Notes: generated by a model not told the origin, from the sequence alone. DNA of 50,060 bases from Ruixingdingia sedimenti (GCF_031432425.1 NZ_JAVKPH010000029.1:1-50060), one strand, 5' to 3'; shown: positions 34,464-43,530, numbered from the stretch's first letter. Made by a program: numbers and translations.

Positions 34464-37400
34464 ATGGCTGATTTCCAGAAACTTCTGATCGCCAACCGCG
34501 GCGAGATCGCGATCCGCGTGATGCGGGCCGCGAACGAACTGGGCAAGCGTACGGTCGCGGTCTACGCCGAGGAAGACAAGCTTTCGCTGCACCGCTTCAA
34601 GGCGGACGAGGCCTACCGGATCGGCGAGGGCCTGTCGCCGGTGGGGGCCTATCTCTCGATCCCGGAAATCATCCGGGTGGCCAAGATGTCGGGCGCCGAC
34701 GCCATCCACCCCGGCTATGGCCTGCTGTCGGAAAACCCCGAATTCGTCGATGCCTGCACCGAGGCCGGCATCGCCTTCATCGGCCCGACCGCCGACACGA
34801 TGCGCCGGCTCGGCGACAAGGCCAGCGCCCGGCGGGTGGCGATCGCGGCCGGGGTGCCTGTCATTCCCGCGACCGAGGTTCTGGGCGACGACATGGCAGA
34901 GGTCCGCCGCATGGCCGATGCCATCGGCTATCCCCTGATGCTCAAGGCCAGCTGGGGCGGCGGCGGGCGCGGCATGCGCCCGATCCTGAACGCGGACGAA
35001 CTCGACGCCAAGGTCCGCGAAGGGCGGCGCGAGGCAGAGGCCGCCTTCGGCAACGGCGAGGGCTATCTGGAAAAGATGATCCAGCGCGCCCGCCATGTCG
35101 AGGTGCAATTGCTCGGCGACGGCCACGGCGGGCTCTACCATCTTTATGAACGCGACTGCACCGTGCAGCGGCGCAACCAGAAGGTCGTCGAACGTGCCCC
35201 CGCGCCCTATCTGACCGATGCGCAGCGGGCGGAAATCTGCGATCTCGGCCTGAAGATCGGCCGCGCCGTGGGCTACCGCAACGCCGGCACGGTCGAGTTC
35301 CTGATGGATATGGACGAGGGCAAGTTCTACTTCATCGAGGTGAACCCCCGCGTCCAGGTCGAACATACCGTCACCGAGGAAGTGACCGGCATCGACATCG
35401 TGCGCGCCCAGATCCTGATCGCCGAGGGCGCGACGCTGGCAGAGGCCACGGGCGCCGCCGGCCAGTCCGAGGTCCGCCTGCATGGCCATGCCATCCAGTG
35501 CCGGGTGACGACCGAGGATCCGCAGAACAACTTCATCCCCGATTACGGCCGCATCACCGCCTATCGCGGCGCCACCGGCCACGGCATCCGGCTGGATGGC
35601 GGCACCGCCTATTCGGGTGCGGTGATCACGCGGTACTATGACAGCCTGCTGGAAAAGGTCACGGCCTGGGCCCCCACGCCCGAAATGGCCATCGCCCGGA
35701 TGGACCGCGCGCTGCGCGAATTCCGCATCCGGGGCGTCAGCACCAACATCGCCTTCGTCGAAAACCTGCTGAAACATCCCACCTTCCTGTCGAACCGGTA
35801 CACGACCAAGTTCATCGACACGACGGCGGATCTGTTCCACTTCCAGCGCCGGGGCGACCGGGCGACCAAGATCCTGACCTATGTCGCCGACATCACCGTG
35901 AACGGCCATCCCGAAACCGCCGGCCGCCCGCGCCCCGCCGCGCAGGCCCGCCCCGCCCGCCCACCCGCGCTGCGCGCCGATCCCGCGCCGGGCACGCGCA
36001 CCCTGCTGGACGAAAAGGGGCCGCAGGCGGTGGCCGACTGGATGGCGGCGCAAAAGCGGCTGCTGATCACCGACACCACGATGCGCGACGGGCACCAGTC
36101 GCTGCTGGCCACCCGCATGCGCAGCCACGACATGATCCGCGTCGCACCCGCCTATGCGGCGAACCTGCCGGGGCTGTTCAGCGTCGAATGCTGGGGCGGC
36201 GCGACCTTCGATGTCGCCTACCGCTTTCTGCAGGAATGCCCCTGGCAGCGCCTGCGCGACCTGCGCCGGGCCATGCCCAACCTGATGACCCAGATGCTGC
36301 TGCGCGCCTCGAACGGCGTGGGCTATACCAACTACCCCGACAACGTGGTCCGCGCCTTCGTCGCGCAGGCGGCGGCATCGGGGGTGGACGTGTTCCGCGT
36401 GTTCGACAGCCTCAACTGGGTCGAGAACATGCGCGTCGCCATGGATGCGGTGATCGAGGCCAACAAGGTCTGCGAGGCCGCGATCTGCTATACCGGCGAC
36501 CTGCTGGATCCGGCGCGGCCGAAATACGACCTGGCCTATTACGTCGCCATGGGCAAGGCGCTGCGCGACGCGGGCGCGCATGTCCTCGGCCTCAAGGACA
36601 TGGCGGGGCTGCTGAAACCGGCCTCGGCCCGCATCCTCATCAAGGCGCTGAAGGAAGAGGTCGGCCTGCCCGTCCATTTCCACACCCATGACACCTCGGG
36701 CCTCGGCGGCGCCACGATTTTGGCGGCGGCAGAGGCGGGGGTGGATGCGGTCGATTGCGCGATGGATGCGCTGTCGGGCAACACCAGCCAGCCCACGCTC
36801 GGCTCCATCGTCGAGGCGTTGCGGCATACCGACCGCGACACCGGGCTCGACATCGGCGCGATCCGCGCGATTTCCAACTACTGGGAAGCCGCGCGCAGCG
36901 AATATGCGGCGTTCGAGAGCGGCCTCCAGGCCCCCGCGTCCGAGGTCTACCTGCACGAAATGCCCGGCGGGCAGTTCACCAACCTCAAGGCGCAGGCGCG
37001 CAGCCTCGGGCTCGAGGACCGTTGGCACGAGGTGGCCCAGGCCTATGCCGATGTGAACGCGATGTTCGGCGACATCGTGAAGGTCACGCCGTCCTCCAAG
37101 GTGGTGGGCGACATGGCGCTGATGATGGTGGCGCAGGGGCTGACGCGCGCGCAGGTCGAGGACCCGGCGGTCGAGGTCGCCTTCCCGGATTCGGTCGTGG
37201 ACATGCTGCGCGGCAACCTCGGCCAGCCCCCGGGCGGCTGGCCCGAAGGCATCCTGCGCAAGGTGCTCAAGGGCGAAACGCCCTCGACCGACCGCCCCGG
37301 CCGGCACCTGCCCCCGGTCGATTTCGAGGCCGCCCGCGCCACCGCGCTGGCCGAGGTGCGCGCCCGGGCGGGCGAGGATGCCGATGCCCAGACCATCGAC

Positions 37401-37931
37401 GACGAGGACCTGAACGGCTACCTGATGTATCCCAAGGTCTTTCTCGATTACCGCCAGCGCCACGCCGTCTACGGCCCCGTGCGCACCCTGCCGACGCGCG
37501 CCTTCTTCTACGGGATGGAACCGGGCGCGGAAATCTCGGTCGAGATCGACCCAGGCAAGACGATGGAAATCCGCCTGCTGACGGTGGGCGAGACGGGCGA
37601 GGACGGCGAGGTCAAGGTGTTCTTCGAGCTGAACGGCCAGCCGCGCGTGATCCGCGTGCCCAACCGCGCGATCAAGGCCACCGCCGCCCGCCGCCCCAAG
37701 GCCGAGGACGGCAACCCCGCCCATGTCGGCGCGCCGATGCCGGGCTCCATCGCCTCGGTCGCGGTCGGCGCGGGGCAGAAGGTCAACGCGGGCGACCTGA
37801 TGCTGACCATCGAGGCGATGAAGATGGAAACCGGCCTGCATGCCGAACGCGCGGGCGTGGTCAAGGCCGTCCACATCACCCCCGGCGCACAGGTCGAGGC
37901 CAAGGACCTGCTGGTGGAGTTCGAGGGCTGA
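34464..37931 (+). CDS. pyc: Pyruvate carboxylase
   Basis: A 1155-residue single-chain pyruvate carboxylase, making oxaloacetate for the TCA cycle. Biotin carboxylase with ATP-grasp lies at about residues 1-450 (LLIANRGEIAIRVMRA, KASWGGGGRGMR, FIEVNPRVQVEHTVTEEVTG), the carboxyltransferase at about 530-830 (TDTTMRDGHQSLLATRMR, ECWGGATFDVAYRFL), followed by the PYC domain and a C-terminal biotinyl domain with EAMKMET, the biotinylated lysine being K1120. The GGGGGA ribosome-binding site precedes the ATG. Upstream is a short inverted repeat ATTGC-ACCGCG-GCAAT (34405-34420) that could be an operator. Confidence 0.97.
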   Translation: MADFQKLLIANRGEIAIRVMRAANELGKRTVAVYAEEDKLSLHRFKADEAYRIGEGLSPVGAYLSIPEIIRVAKMSGADAIHPGYGLLSENPEFVDACTEAGIAFIGPTADTMRRLGDKASARRVAIAAGVPVIPATEVLGDDMAEVRRMADAIGYPLMLKASWGGGGRGMRPILNADELDAKVREGRREAEAAFGNGEGYLEKMIQRARHVEVQLLGDGHGGLYHLYERDCTVQRRNQKVVERAPAPYLTDAQRAEICDLGLKIGRAVGYRNAGTVEFLMDMDEGKFYFIEVNPRVQVEHTVTEEVTGIDIVRAQILIAEGATLAEATGAAGQSEVRLHGHAIQCRVTTEDPQNNFIPDYGRITAYRGATGHGIRLDGGTAYSGAVITRYYDSLLEKVTAWAPTPEMAIARMDRALREFRIRGVSTNIAFVENLLKHPTFLSNRYTTKFIDTTADLFHFQRRGDRATKILTYVADITVNGHPETAGRPRPAAQARPARPPALRADPAPGTRTLLDEKGPQAVADWMAAQKRLLITDTTMRDGHQSLLATRMRSHDMIRVAPAYAANLPGLFSVECWGGATFDVAYRFLQECPWQRLRDLRRAMPNLMTQMLLRASNGVGYTNYPDNVVRAFVAQAAASGVDVFRVFDSLNWVENMRVAMDAVIEANKVCEAAICYTGDLLDPARPKYDLAYYVAMGKALRDAGAHVLGLKDMAGLLKPASARILIKALKEEVGLPVHFHTHDTSGLGGATILAAAEAGVDAVDCAMDALSGNTSQPTLGSIVEALRHTDRDTGLDIGAIRAISNYWEAARSEYAAFESGLQAPASEVYLHEMPGGQFTNLKAQARSLGLEDRWHEVAQAYADVNAMFGDIVKVTPSSKVVGDMALMMVAQGLTRAQVEDPAVEVAFPDSVVDMLRGNLGQPPGGWPEGILRKVLKGETPSTDRPGRHLPPVDFEAARATALAEVRARAGEDADAQTIDDEDLNGYLMYPKVFLDYRQRHAVYGPVRTLPTRAFFYGMEPGAEISVEIDPGKTMEIRLLTVGETGEDGEVKVFFELNGQPRVIRVPNRAIKATAARRPKAEDGNPAHVGAPMPGSIASVAVGAGQKVNAGDLMLTIEAMKMETGLHAERAGVVKAVHITPGAQVEAKDLLVEFEG

Positions 37932-37971
37932 GGCCCCGTGCCCCCGGCGGCGCTTTCGCGTCGGGGGCGGC

Positions 37972-38018
37972 GCCGGGGCGCTGCCCCGGACCCCGGGATA
38001 TTTATGGACAGAAAGTGA
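37972..38018 (+). repeat. Intergenic modular repeat (H1 head, T1 tail)
   Basis: Hairpin GCCGGGGCGCTGCCCCGG, core ACCCCGGGATATTT and tail ATGGACAGAAAGTGA, 40 bp after the pyc stop with the hairpin nearest the gene. With the flank ACAGGGGC it pairs with the inverted copy at 38112-38141 over about 30 bp. Confidence 0.8.
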
Positions 38019-38038
38019 ACAGGGGCACGCCCCCGCCT

Positions 38039-38072
38039 CTTCAGGCTGGACTTGAATATCCCCGCCGGAGGC
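38039..38072 (-). repeat. Intergenic modular repeat (H2 head, T2 tail)
   Basis: CTTCAGGCTGGACTTGAATATC and CCCGCCGGAGGC. It is nested between the two T1-type elements at 37972 and 38119. Confidence 0.75.
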
Positions 38073-38076
38073 TCCT

Positions 38077-38113
38077 GCGCTTCCCGCCGGGCCGGAGGCC
38101 GGGCGGGAAGCGC
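38077..38113. repeat. Perfect 12-bp inverted repeat
   Basis: GCGCTTCCCGCC (38077-38088) and GGCGGGAAGCGC (38102-38113) form a strong hairpin between two modular repeats in the 316-bp gap before the arginase gene. No T-tract follows. Confidence 0.7.
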
Positions 38114-38118
38114 CCCTG

Positions 38119-38153
38119 TTCATTTTCTGTCCCTAAATATCCCCGCCGGAGGC
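38119..38153 (-). repeat. Intergenic modular repeat (H2 head, T1 tail)
   Basis: TTCATTTTCTGTCCCTAAATAT and CCCCGCCGGAGGC, inverted with respect to 37972-38018. The gap 37932-38247 contains four structured elements and no gene. Confidence 0.8.
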
Positions 38154-38247
38154 CACCGCCCCATCCCCCCGCGCCACCGCCGGGGTGAAGCCCCTTGCGG
38201 GACGCGGCGCAATGTCGGACGCTGGCCCCCGGAACGGAGGTGCCGCC

Positions 38248-39174
38248 ATGTCCCTGCCCCGCATCCTGATCGGCGCGCCGATCGACAGTGGCCAGCGCCG
38301 GGCCGGGTGCCTGATGGGGCCCGCGGCCTATCGCGTGGCGGGGATCGCGCAGGCGCTGGCGGATCTGGGCCATGGGGTCGAGGACCGGGGCGATCTGGCC
38401 CCCGGCCCCCTTTCGGCCATCCACAGCCCCAATCCGGCCGTCCATTCCCTGGCCGAAACCGTCGCCTGGACCCGCGCGCTGGCCGCGGCCGGGCAGGCGG
38501 CGATGGCGGCGGGGTTTCCGATCTTCATGGGGGGCGACCATTCGCTTTCGCTCGGGTCCGTCGCCGGGGTGGCGGCGCAGGCGGCGGCCGTGGGGCGGCC
38601 CCTGTTCGTGCTGTGGCTCGACGCGCATTCCGATTTCCACACGCCGCTGACCACCACCAGCGGCAACCTGCACGGCACGCCGCTGGCCTATATCGCGGGC
38701 GAGCCCGGCTTCGACGCCTTTGCGCCCTTCCCCGCGCCGGTCCCCGCCGACCGGATCTGCCTTTACGGCATCCGGTCCATCGACCCGGCGGAATATGCCA
38801 CCATGCTGGCCCGGCAGGTCACGGTCGTCGACATGCGCGACATCGACGAATCCGGCATCGTCGCCCCCCTGCGCGCCTTTCTCGACCGGGTGCGCGCGGC
38901 GGGGGGGATGCTGCATGTCTCGCTCGACGTCGATTTCCTCGACCCCGGCATCGCGCCCGCGGTCGGCACCACCGTGCCCGGCGGCATCACCTTCCGCGAG
39001 GCGCATCTGGTGATGGAACATCTGCACGACAGCGGCCTCGTCACCAGCCTCGATCTGGTGGAACTGAACCCCTTCCTCGACGAACGCGGGCGCACCGCCA
39101 AGCTGATGGTGGATCTGGTCGGCAGCCTGATGGGCCGCAAGGTGTTCGACCGCCCGACGCGCAGCTTCGGCTGA
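38248..39174 (+). CDS. rocF: Arginase
   Basis: A 308-residue arginase, hydrolysing arginine to ornithine and urea. Manganese ligands are visible in GGDHS (95-99, H98), DAHSD (125-129; D125, H127, D129) and SLDVDFLDP (D227, D229). The SGNLHGTPLA segment (138-146) is the arginase substrate loop and separates it from agmatinase. A GGAGG site precedes the ATG at 38248; the longer frame upstream has no similarity. It stands alone, without an ornithine cyclodeaminase neighbour. Confidence 0.93.
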   Translation: MSLPRILIGAPIDSGQRRAGCLMGPAAYRVAGIAQALADLGHGVEDRGDLAPGPLSAIHSPNPAVHSLAETVAWTRALAAAGQAAMAAGFPIFMGGDHSLSLGSVAGVAAQAAAVGRPLFVLWLDAHSDFHTPLTTTSGNLHGTPLAYIAGEPGFDAFAPFPAPVPADRICLYGIRSIDPAEYATMLARQVTVVDMRDIDESGIVAPLRAFLDRVRAAGGMLHVSLDVDFLDPGIAPAVGTTVPGGITFREAHLVMEHLHDSGLVTSLDLVELNPFLDERGRTAKLMVDLVGSLMGRKVFDRPTRSFG

Positions 39175-39200
39175 CCGCGCGATCCGCCGCAGGGCAGAGC

Positions 39201-39234
39201 CTTGTAAATTTGAGTAATATTCTTGTGAAAATTT
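39201..39234 (+). promoter_or_regulatory. Direct repeat in the prpE promoter region
   Basis: CTTGTAAATTT (39201-39211) and CTTGTGAAAATTT (39222-39234) are repeated with a 21-bp period, two turns of the helix, inside an AT-rich island. This is a candidate operator for a propionate- or acyl-CoA-responsive regulator, inferred from position. Confidence 0.35.
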
Positions 39235-39251
39235 CCCTCAGCGCGTAACAG
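39223..39251 (+). promoter_or_regulatory. Candidate promoter of prpE
   Basis: TTGTGA (39223-39228), a 17-bp spacer and TAACAG (39246-39251) lie 25 bp before the prpE start. It overlaps the right half of the direct repeat, so binding there could repress or modulate transcription. Confidence 0.4.
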
Positions 39252-39276
39252 ACTGTCGCCCCAGAGGAGGAACATC

Positions 39277-41169
39277 TTGGCCTACGCAGATCTCTATGCC
39301 CGCTGGAAAGCCGACCCCGAAGCATTCTGGATGAACGAATCCCGCGCCATCGACTGGGTGCGCGCGCCCTCGCGCGCGCTGTTCGCCGACCGCGCGCCGA
39401 TCTACGAATGGTTTGCCGACGGGCTGGTCAACACCTGCTGGAACGCGGTGGACCGCCATGTCGCCGCCGGGCGCGGCAGCCAGATCGCCATCATCCACGA
39501 CAGCCCCGTCACCGGCACCGTCCACAAGATCACCTATGCCGAACTGCAGGACCGTGTCGCGCGCCTTGCCGGCGCCCTGGCCGCCAAGGGCATCGCCAAG
39601 GGCGACCGGGTGATCATCTACATGCCGATGATCCCCGAGGCGCTGGAGGCGATGCTGGCCTGCGCCCGCATCGGCGCCATCCATTCGGTGGTGTTCGGCG
39701 GTTTCGCCGCCGCCGAACTCGCCACCCGCATCGACGACGCGAAACCCAAGGCCATCCTCGCCGCCAGCTGCGGGATCGAGCCGGGGCGGATCGTGCATTA
39801 CAAACCGCTGCTGGACGGCGCCATCGACCTTGCCGCGCACAAGCCCGACTTCTGCGTGATCTTCCAGCGCGAACAGGAGGTGGCGCAACTGGTCGAGGGC
39901 CGCGACTACGCTTGGCATGCCTTCCAGTACGGGGTGGAGCCTGCGGATTGCGTGCCCGTCGAGGGCAACCACCCGGCCTATATCCTCTATACCTCGGGCA
40001 CCACGGGCCAGCCCAAGGGCGTCGTGCGCCACACCGGCGGCCATCTGGTGGCGCTGAACTGGTCCATGCGGAACATCTACGGGGTGGACCCGGGCGAGGT
40101 GTTCTGGGCCGCCTCGGACGTGGGCTGGGTCGTGGGGCACAGCTATATCTGCTATGCGCCGCTGATCCACGGCAACACCACCATCGTGTTCGAGGGCAAG
40201 CCCGTGGGCACCCCCGATGCCGGCACCTTCTGGCGCGTGATCCAGGACCACCGGGTCGCCAGCTTCTTCACCGCCCCCACCGCCTTCCGCGCCATCAAGC
40301 GCGACGACCCGGAAGGCCGGTTGGTCGGCGGCTACGACCTGTCGTCGCTGCGCACGCTCTATCTGGCAGGGGAACGGGCGGACCCGGACACGATCACCTG
40401 GGCGCAGGACAAGCTGGGCGTGCCGGTCATCGACCACTGGTGGCAGACGGAAACCGGATGGGCCATCGCCGCGAACCCGGTGGGGGTCGAACTGCTGCCG
40501 GTCAAGCTCGGCTCGCCTTCGGTGCCGATGCCGGGCTATGACGTGCAGGTGCTGGACGAGGGCGGGCACCCGGTGCCGCCCGGCACGCTCGGCGCGATCG
40601 CGGTGAAACTGCCCCTGCCGCCCGGCACGCTGCCCACGCTGTGGAACGCGGAGGAACGGTTCCTCAAAAGCTACCTCGACCACTTCCCCGGCTATTACGA
40701 AACCGGCGATGCGGGCTATATCGACGATGACGGATACCTCTACATCATGGCGCGCACCGATGACGTGATCAATGTCGCGGGCCACCGCCTGTCCACCGGC
40801 GCGATGGAGGAGGTGCTGGCCAGCCATCCCGATGTCGCCGAATGCGCGGTGGTGGGGGTGGCCGATGCGCTCAAGGGTCAGGTGCCGCTCGGGTTCCTCT
40901 GCCTCAACAAGGGCTGCGACCGCCCGCATGCCGACATCGTGGCCGAATGCGTGAAACTGGTGCGCGAACGCATCGGCCCGGTGGCGGATTTCAAGAAGGC
41001 CGTGGTGGTGGACCGGCTGCCCAAGACCCGTTCGGGCAAGATCCTGCGCGCGACCATGGTCAAGATCGCGGATGGCGAGACGTTCAAGGTGCCCGCCACC
41101 ATCGACGACCCCGCGATCCTCGACGAGATCCGCGCGGCGCTGGCCGGATTGGGCCTGCCCGCACGTTAA
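39277..41169 (+). CDS. prpE: Propionyl-CoA synthetase
   Basis: A 630-residue acyl-CoA synthetase of the acetyl/propionyl-CoA synthetase group. YTSGTTGQPKG (residues 238-248), RHTGGHLVALNW, the SDVGWVVGHSYI segment, DHWWQTETGW and C-terminal KTRSGKILR with the acetylatable lysine are visible. The DLYARWKADPEAFW start and VVFGGFAAAELATRIDDAKPK fit PrpE better than Acs. It starts at TTG with a strong AGAGGAGG site 6 nt upstream; no ATG is in frame nearby. Followed by a terminator. Confidence 0.93.
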   Translation: MAYADLYARWKADPEAFWMNESRAIDWVRAPSRALFADRAPIYEWFADGLVNTCWNAVDRHVAAGRGSQIAIIHDSPVTGTVHKITYAELQDRVARLAGALAAKGIAKGDRVIIYMPMIPEALEAMLACARIGAIHSVVFGGFAAAELATRIDDAKPKAILAASCGIEPGRIVHYKPLLDGAIDLAAHKPDFCVIFQREQEVAQLVEGRDYAWHAFQYGVEPADCVPVEGNHPAYILYTSGTTGQPKGVVRHTGGHLVALNWSMRNIYGVDPGEVFWAASDVGWVVGHSYICYAPLIHGNTTIVFEGKPVGTPDAGTFWRVIQDHRVASFFTAPTAFRAIKRDDPEGRLVGGYDLSSLRTLYLAGERADPDTITWAQDKLGVPVIDHWWQTETGWAIAANPVGVELLPVKLGSPSVPMPGYDVQVLDEGGHPVPPGTLGAIAVKLPLPPGTLPTLWNAEERFLKSYLDHFPGYYETGDAGYIDDDGYLYIMARTDDVINVAGHRLSTGAMEEVLASHPDVAECAVVGVADALKGQVPLGFLCLNKGCDRPHADIVAECVKLVRERIGPVADFKKAVVVDRLPKTRSGKILRATMVKIADGETFKVPATIDDPAILDEIRAALAGLGLPAR

Positions 41170-41181
41170 GCGTGTGAAAAT

Positions 41182-41203
41182 GCCGGGGCAGTCTTGCCCC
41201 GGC
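41182..41203 (+). terminator. Intrinsic terminator after prpE
   Basis: GCCGGGGCA-GTCT-TGCCCCGGC is a perfect 9-bp stem with a tetraloop, 12 bp after the stop, followed by a weak T-rich stretch (TGCATTGTTG). Confidence 0.6.
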
Positions 41204-41251
41204 TGCATTGTTGCGTAATCTGGAACAGTGTGAAGGGTGCAAGGTGATTTT

Positions 41252-41695
41252 ATGTCCGACGACGACGGCGGCAACAGGGCCGCCGAGAGGCGCCGCAGCA
41301 ATGCCTTTTCCATATCCGCCGCAGCGCCATCTTTGCGGGTCGCGCGGCTCGACCAGCTTTTTGCCGCCATCGGGGCAGAGGCGGTGCCCGAACTTCTGGC
41401 CCGCCTGACCGAGGATCTGGCCGAGGTCGACCGCCGCCTTGCCGCCGCCCTGCCCCGGCCGCCCGCGCGCCCCCCGGGGCCCGACTGGGCCGAGATCCGG
41501 GCGCAGGCGCATGTGCTGATCGCGCTGACCGGCACCGTCGGGGCCGACGGGCTGCGCCGGGGGGCGGAACGGCTGCATGCCGCCGCCTGCGCCCGCGACG
41601 GCGCCGCGATCCGCCGCATCGCGCCGGGGATCCGCCGCCAGCTTGCCGCCCTGCCCGGCCTTCTGCGGGCCGCCGCCGCGGGGTGCCCGGCATGA
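41252..41695 (+). CDS. Histidine phosphotransfer (HPt) protein, LuxU-like
   Basis: A 147-residue helical protein. EIRAQAHVLIALTGTVGADGL, then RRGAERLHAAA matches the HPt helix, with H87 as the likely phosphorylated histidine; the usual K-G after the histidine is replaced. The N-terminal 25 residues are disordered and charged. The start at 41252 has AAGGTG upstream. It ends in an ATGA overlap with a sigma54 regulator whose receiver domain is the natural partner. No sensor kinase is adjacent, so a hybrid kinase elsewhere is expected. The assignment is by weak motif plus context. Confidence 0.6.
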   Translation: MSDDDGGNRAAERRRSNAFSISAAAPSLRVARLDQLFAAIGAEAVPELLARLTEDLAEVDRRLAAALPRPPARPPGPDWAEIRAQAHVLIALTGTVGADGLRRGAERLHAAACARDGAAIRRIAPGIRRQLAALPGLLRAAAAGCPA

Positions 41696-43086
41696 CCCCG
41701 CCGCTGCTGCTGATCGAGGACACGCCCGCGCTGCGTTTCGCCTATCGCGCGGTGCTGGAGGCCGCGGGCCACACGATCACCGCCGCCGCCACCGCCGCCG
41801 CGGGCCTGCGCGCCTTTCACGCCGAGGAACCGCGGGTGGTGCTGCTCGACCTCATGCTGCCCGACCGCGACGGCCTGTCGGTGATGCGCGAGATGCTGGC
41901 CGCACGGCCCGGGACGCGGATCATCGTCATCACCTCCAACGCCTCGATCAACCAGGCAGTCGAGGCGATGCGGGCGGGCGCGCATGACTTTCTGGTCAAG
42001 CCGGTGGACGAACAGCGCATCATCCATTCGGTGGAAAACGCGCTCAGGGTGCAGGAAACGCCGCCCCCCGCCCCGGGCGCCCGCCCCCGCCACAACGGCG
42101 CCCCGCCGACCCAGGGCTTTCTGGGCAGTTCGGCGGCGATGACCGACATCCATGCCAAGATCCGCTCGGTCGCGCCCTCGATGGCCACCGTTTTCATCAC
42201 CGGCGAAAGCGGCACCGGAAAGGAGATCTGCGCGCAGTCGATCCATGACCTGTCGCCGCGCGCGCGGGGGCCGTTCATCGCGCTCAACTGCGGCGCGATC
42301 CCCACCGACCTGCTGGAATCCGAGGTGTTCGGCCATGTGCGCGGCGCCTTCACCGGCGCGGTCGGCGACAAGCCCGGCGCGGCGGTGGCAGCGGACGGGG
42401 GCACCCTCTTTCTGGACGAGGTGTGCGAGATGGATCTGGCGCTGCAGCCGAAACTGCTGCGGTTCCTGCAAACCTCGACGGTGACGCCGGTGGGCGCGAC
42501 CAAGCCCCGCAAGGTGGATGTGCGCATCGTCTGCGCGACCAACCGCGACCCGCTGGAGGCCGTGCGCCGCGGCACCTTCCGCGAGGATCTGTTCTACCGG
42601 CTGTTCGTGGTGCCGATCCACATGCCGCCCCTGCGCGAGCGCGGCGACGATGTGGTGGAAATCGCCGAAGCCGCGCTGACCCGCTTTGCCGCCGAGGAGG
42701 GACGCGGTTTCGCCGGGCTCGACGGCGATGTGAAGGCGCTGCTGCGCAGCCTGCCCTGGCCCGGCAATGTGCGCCAGTTGCTGAATGTCATCCGCAATGT
42801 GGTGGTGCTGAACGACGGGCCGCTGGTCACGCCCGCGATGCTGCCCGACCGGCTGGTCGAAAGCACCGATCCGGCGGCGCCCGACGGCCCCGCCCTGCCG
42901 CCCGCCGCGCCCGGGATCGAAACGCTGGCGGGCCGGACGCTGGCAGAAATCGAACAGCTGGTGATCGAGGCCGCGATCGCCCGCCACGGCGGATCGGTGC
43001 CGCGCGCGGCACGGGAACTCGACGTCGCGCCATCGACCCTCTACCGCAAGCGCGACGGATGGGCGCGGGGCGGGCAGCAGCCGTGA
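41692..43086 (+). CDS. Sigma54-dependent response regulator (LuxO/NtrC-like)
   Basis: A 464-residue regulator with three domains. The receiver (1-125) has ED at 9-10, phosphoacceptor D53 (LLDLMLPD) and FLVKPVDE. The AAA+ domain (about 140-380) has Walker A GESGTGKE, an intact GAFTGA loop for sigma54 contact, GGTLFLDEVCEM and RLFVVPIHMPPLRERGDD. The Fis-type helix-turn-helix is near the C-terminus (SVPRAARELDVAPSTLYRKR). Length and coupling to an HPt gene resemble LuxO with LuxU. The target promoters are unknown. Confidence 0.88.
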   Translation: MTPPLLLIEDTPALRFAYRAVLEAAGHTITAAATAAAGLRAFHAEEPRVVLLDLMLPDRDGLSVMREMLAARPGTRIIVITSNASINQAVEAMRAGAHDFLVKPVDEQRIIHSVENALRVQETPPPAPGARPRHNGAPPTQGFLGSSAAMTDIHAKIRSVAPSMATVFITGESGTGKEICAQSIHDLSPRARGPFIALNCGAIPTDLLESEVFGHVRGAFTGAVGDKPGAAVAADGGTLFLDEVCEMDLALQPKLLRFLQTSTVTPVGATKPRKVDVRIVCATNRDPLEAVRRGTFREDLFYRLFVVPIHMPPLRERGDDVVEIAEAALTRFAAEEGRGFAGLDGDVKALLRSLPWPGNVRQLLNVIRNVVVLNDGPLVTPAMLPDRLVESTDPAAPDGPALPPAAPGIETLAGRTLAEIEQLVIEAAIARHGGSVPRAARELDVAPSTLYRKRDGWARGGQQP

Positions 43087-43087
43087 A

Positions 43088-43119
43088 AAAGGGCCCCGGC
43101 CTTGCGGCGGGGGCCCTTT
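43088..43119. terminator. Bidirectional intrinsic terminator
   Basis: AAAGGGCCCC and GGGGCCCTTT form a 10-bp stem between the convergent sigma54 regulator and atpC genes. A T-rich tail follows on the plus strand (TTTGTT) and five T residues on the minus strand, so it can end both transcripts. Confidence 0.75.
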
Positions 43120-43137
43120 GTTCCGATGCCGCGGCGA

Positions 43138-43530
43138 TCAGGCGTTCACGGCCGCCTGCAACGCCAGCATGTCGGCAAGATACTTGTCCGCCGCGGCGCG
43201 GTCGGCCGGGGCCTCTGCCCGCGCGCGGGCCTCGGCCACCAGCGCGTCCATGTCGGCCGCCGTCACCTCGGCCACCGGGATCGCGCGTTCCGCCAGCACG
43301 ACCACCGAGGCCGCGGTGATTTCCGCGAAACCGCCGGTCACCGCATAGGCCTGCGTGCCCGCCGGCGACACCGCGCGCAGCACGCCGGGGCGCAGGGTGG
43401 TGATGGTGGGGGCGTGCCCCTCCATCGCCGTCAGGTCGCCCTCGGCGCCCGGGATCTGGACCTCGGTCGCAGCGATCGCGGCAAGCCGGCGCTCGGGCGA
43501 TACCAGGTCGAACTGCACCGTATTGGCCAT
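43138..43530 (-). CDS. atpC: ATP synthase F1 subunit epsilon
   Basis: A 130-residue epsilon subunit of the central stalk. The N-terminal beta-sandwich (VQFDLVSPERRLAA, VQIPGAEGDLTAMEGHAPTI) and AYAVTGGFAEI are standard; the C-terminal helical part is short and alanine-rich. Last gene of the F1 operon, 9 bp after atpD. Confidence 0.96.
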   Translation of the reverse strand: MANTVQFDLVSPERRLAAIAATEVQIPGAEGDLTAMEGHAPTITTLRPGVLRAVSPAGTQAYAVTGGFAEITAASVVVLAERAIPVAEVTAADMDALVAEARARAEAPADRAAADKYLADMLALQAAVNA

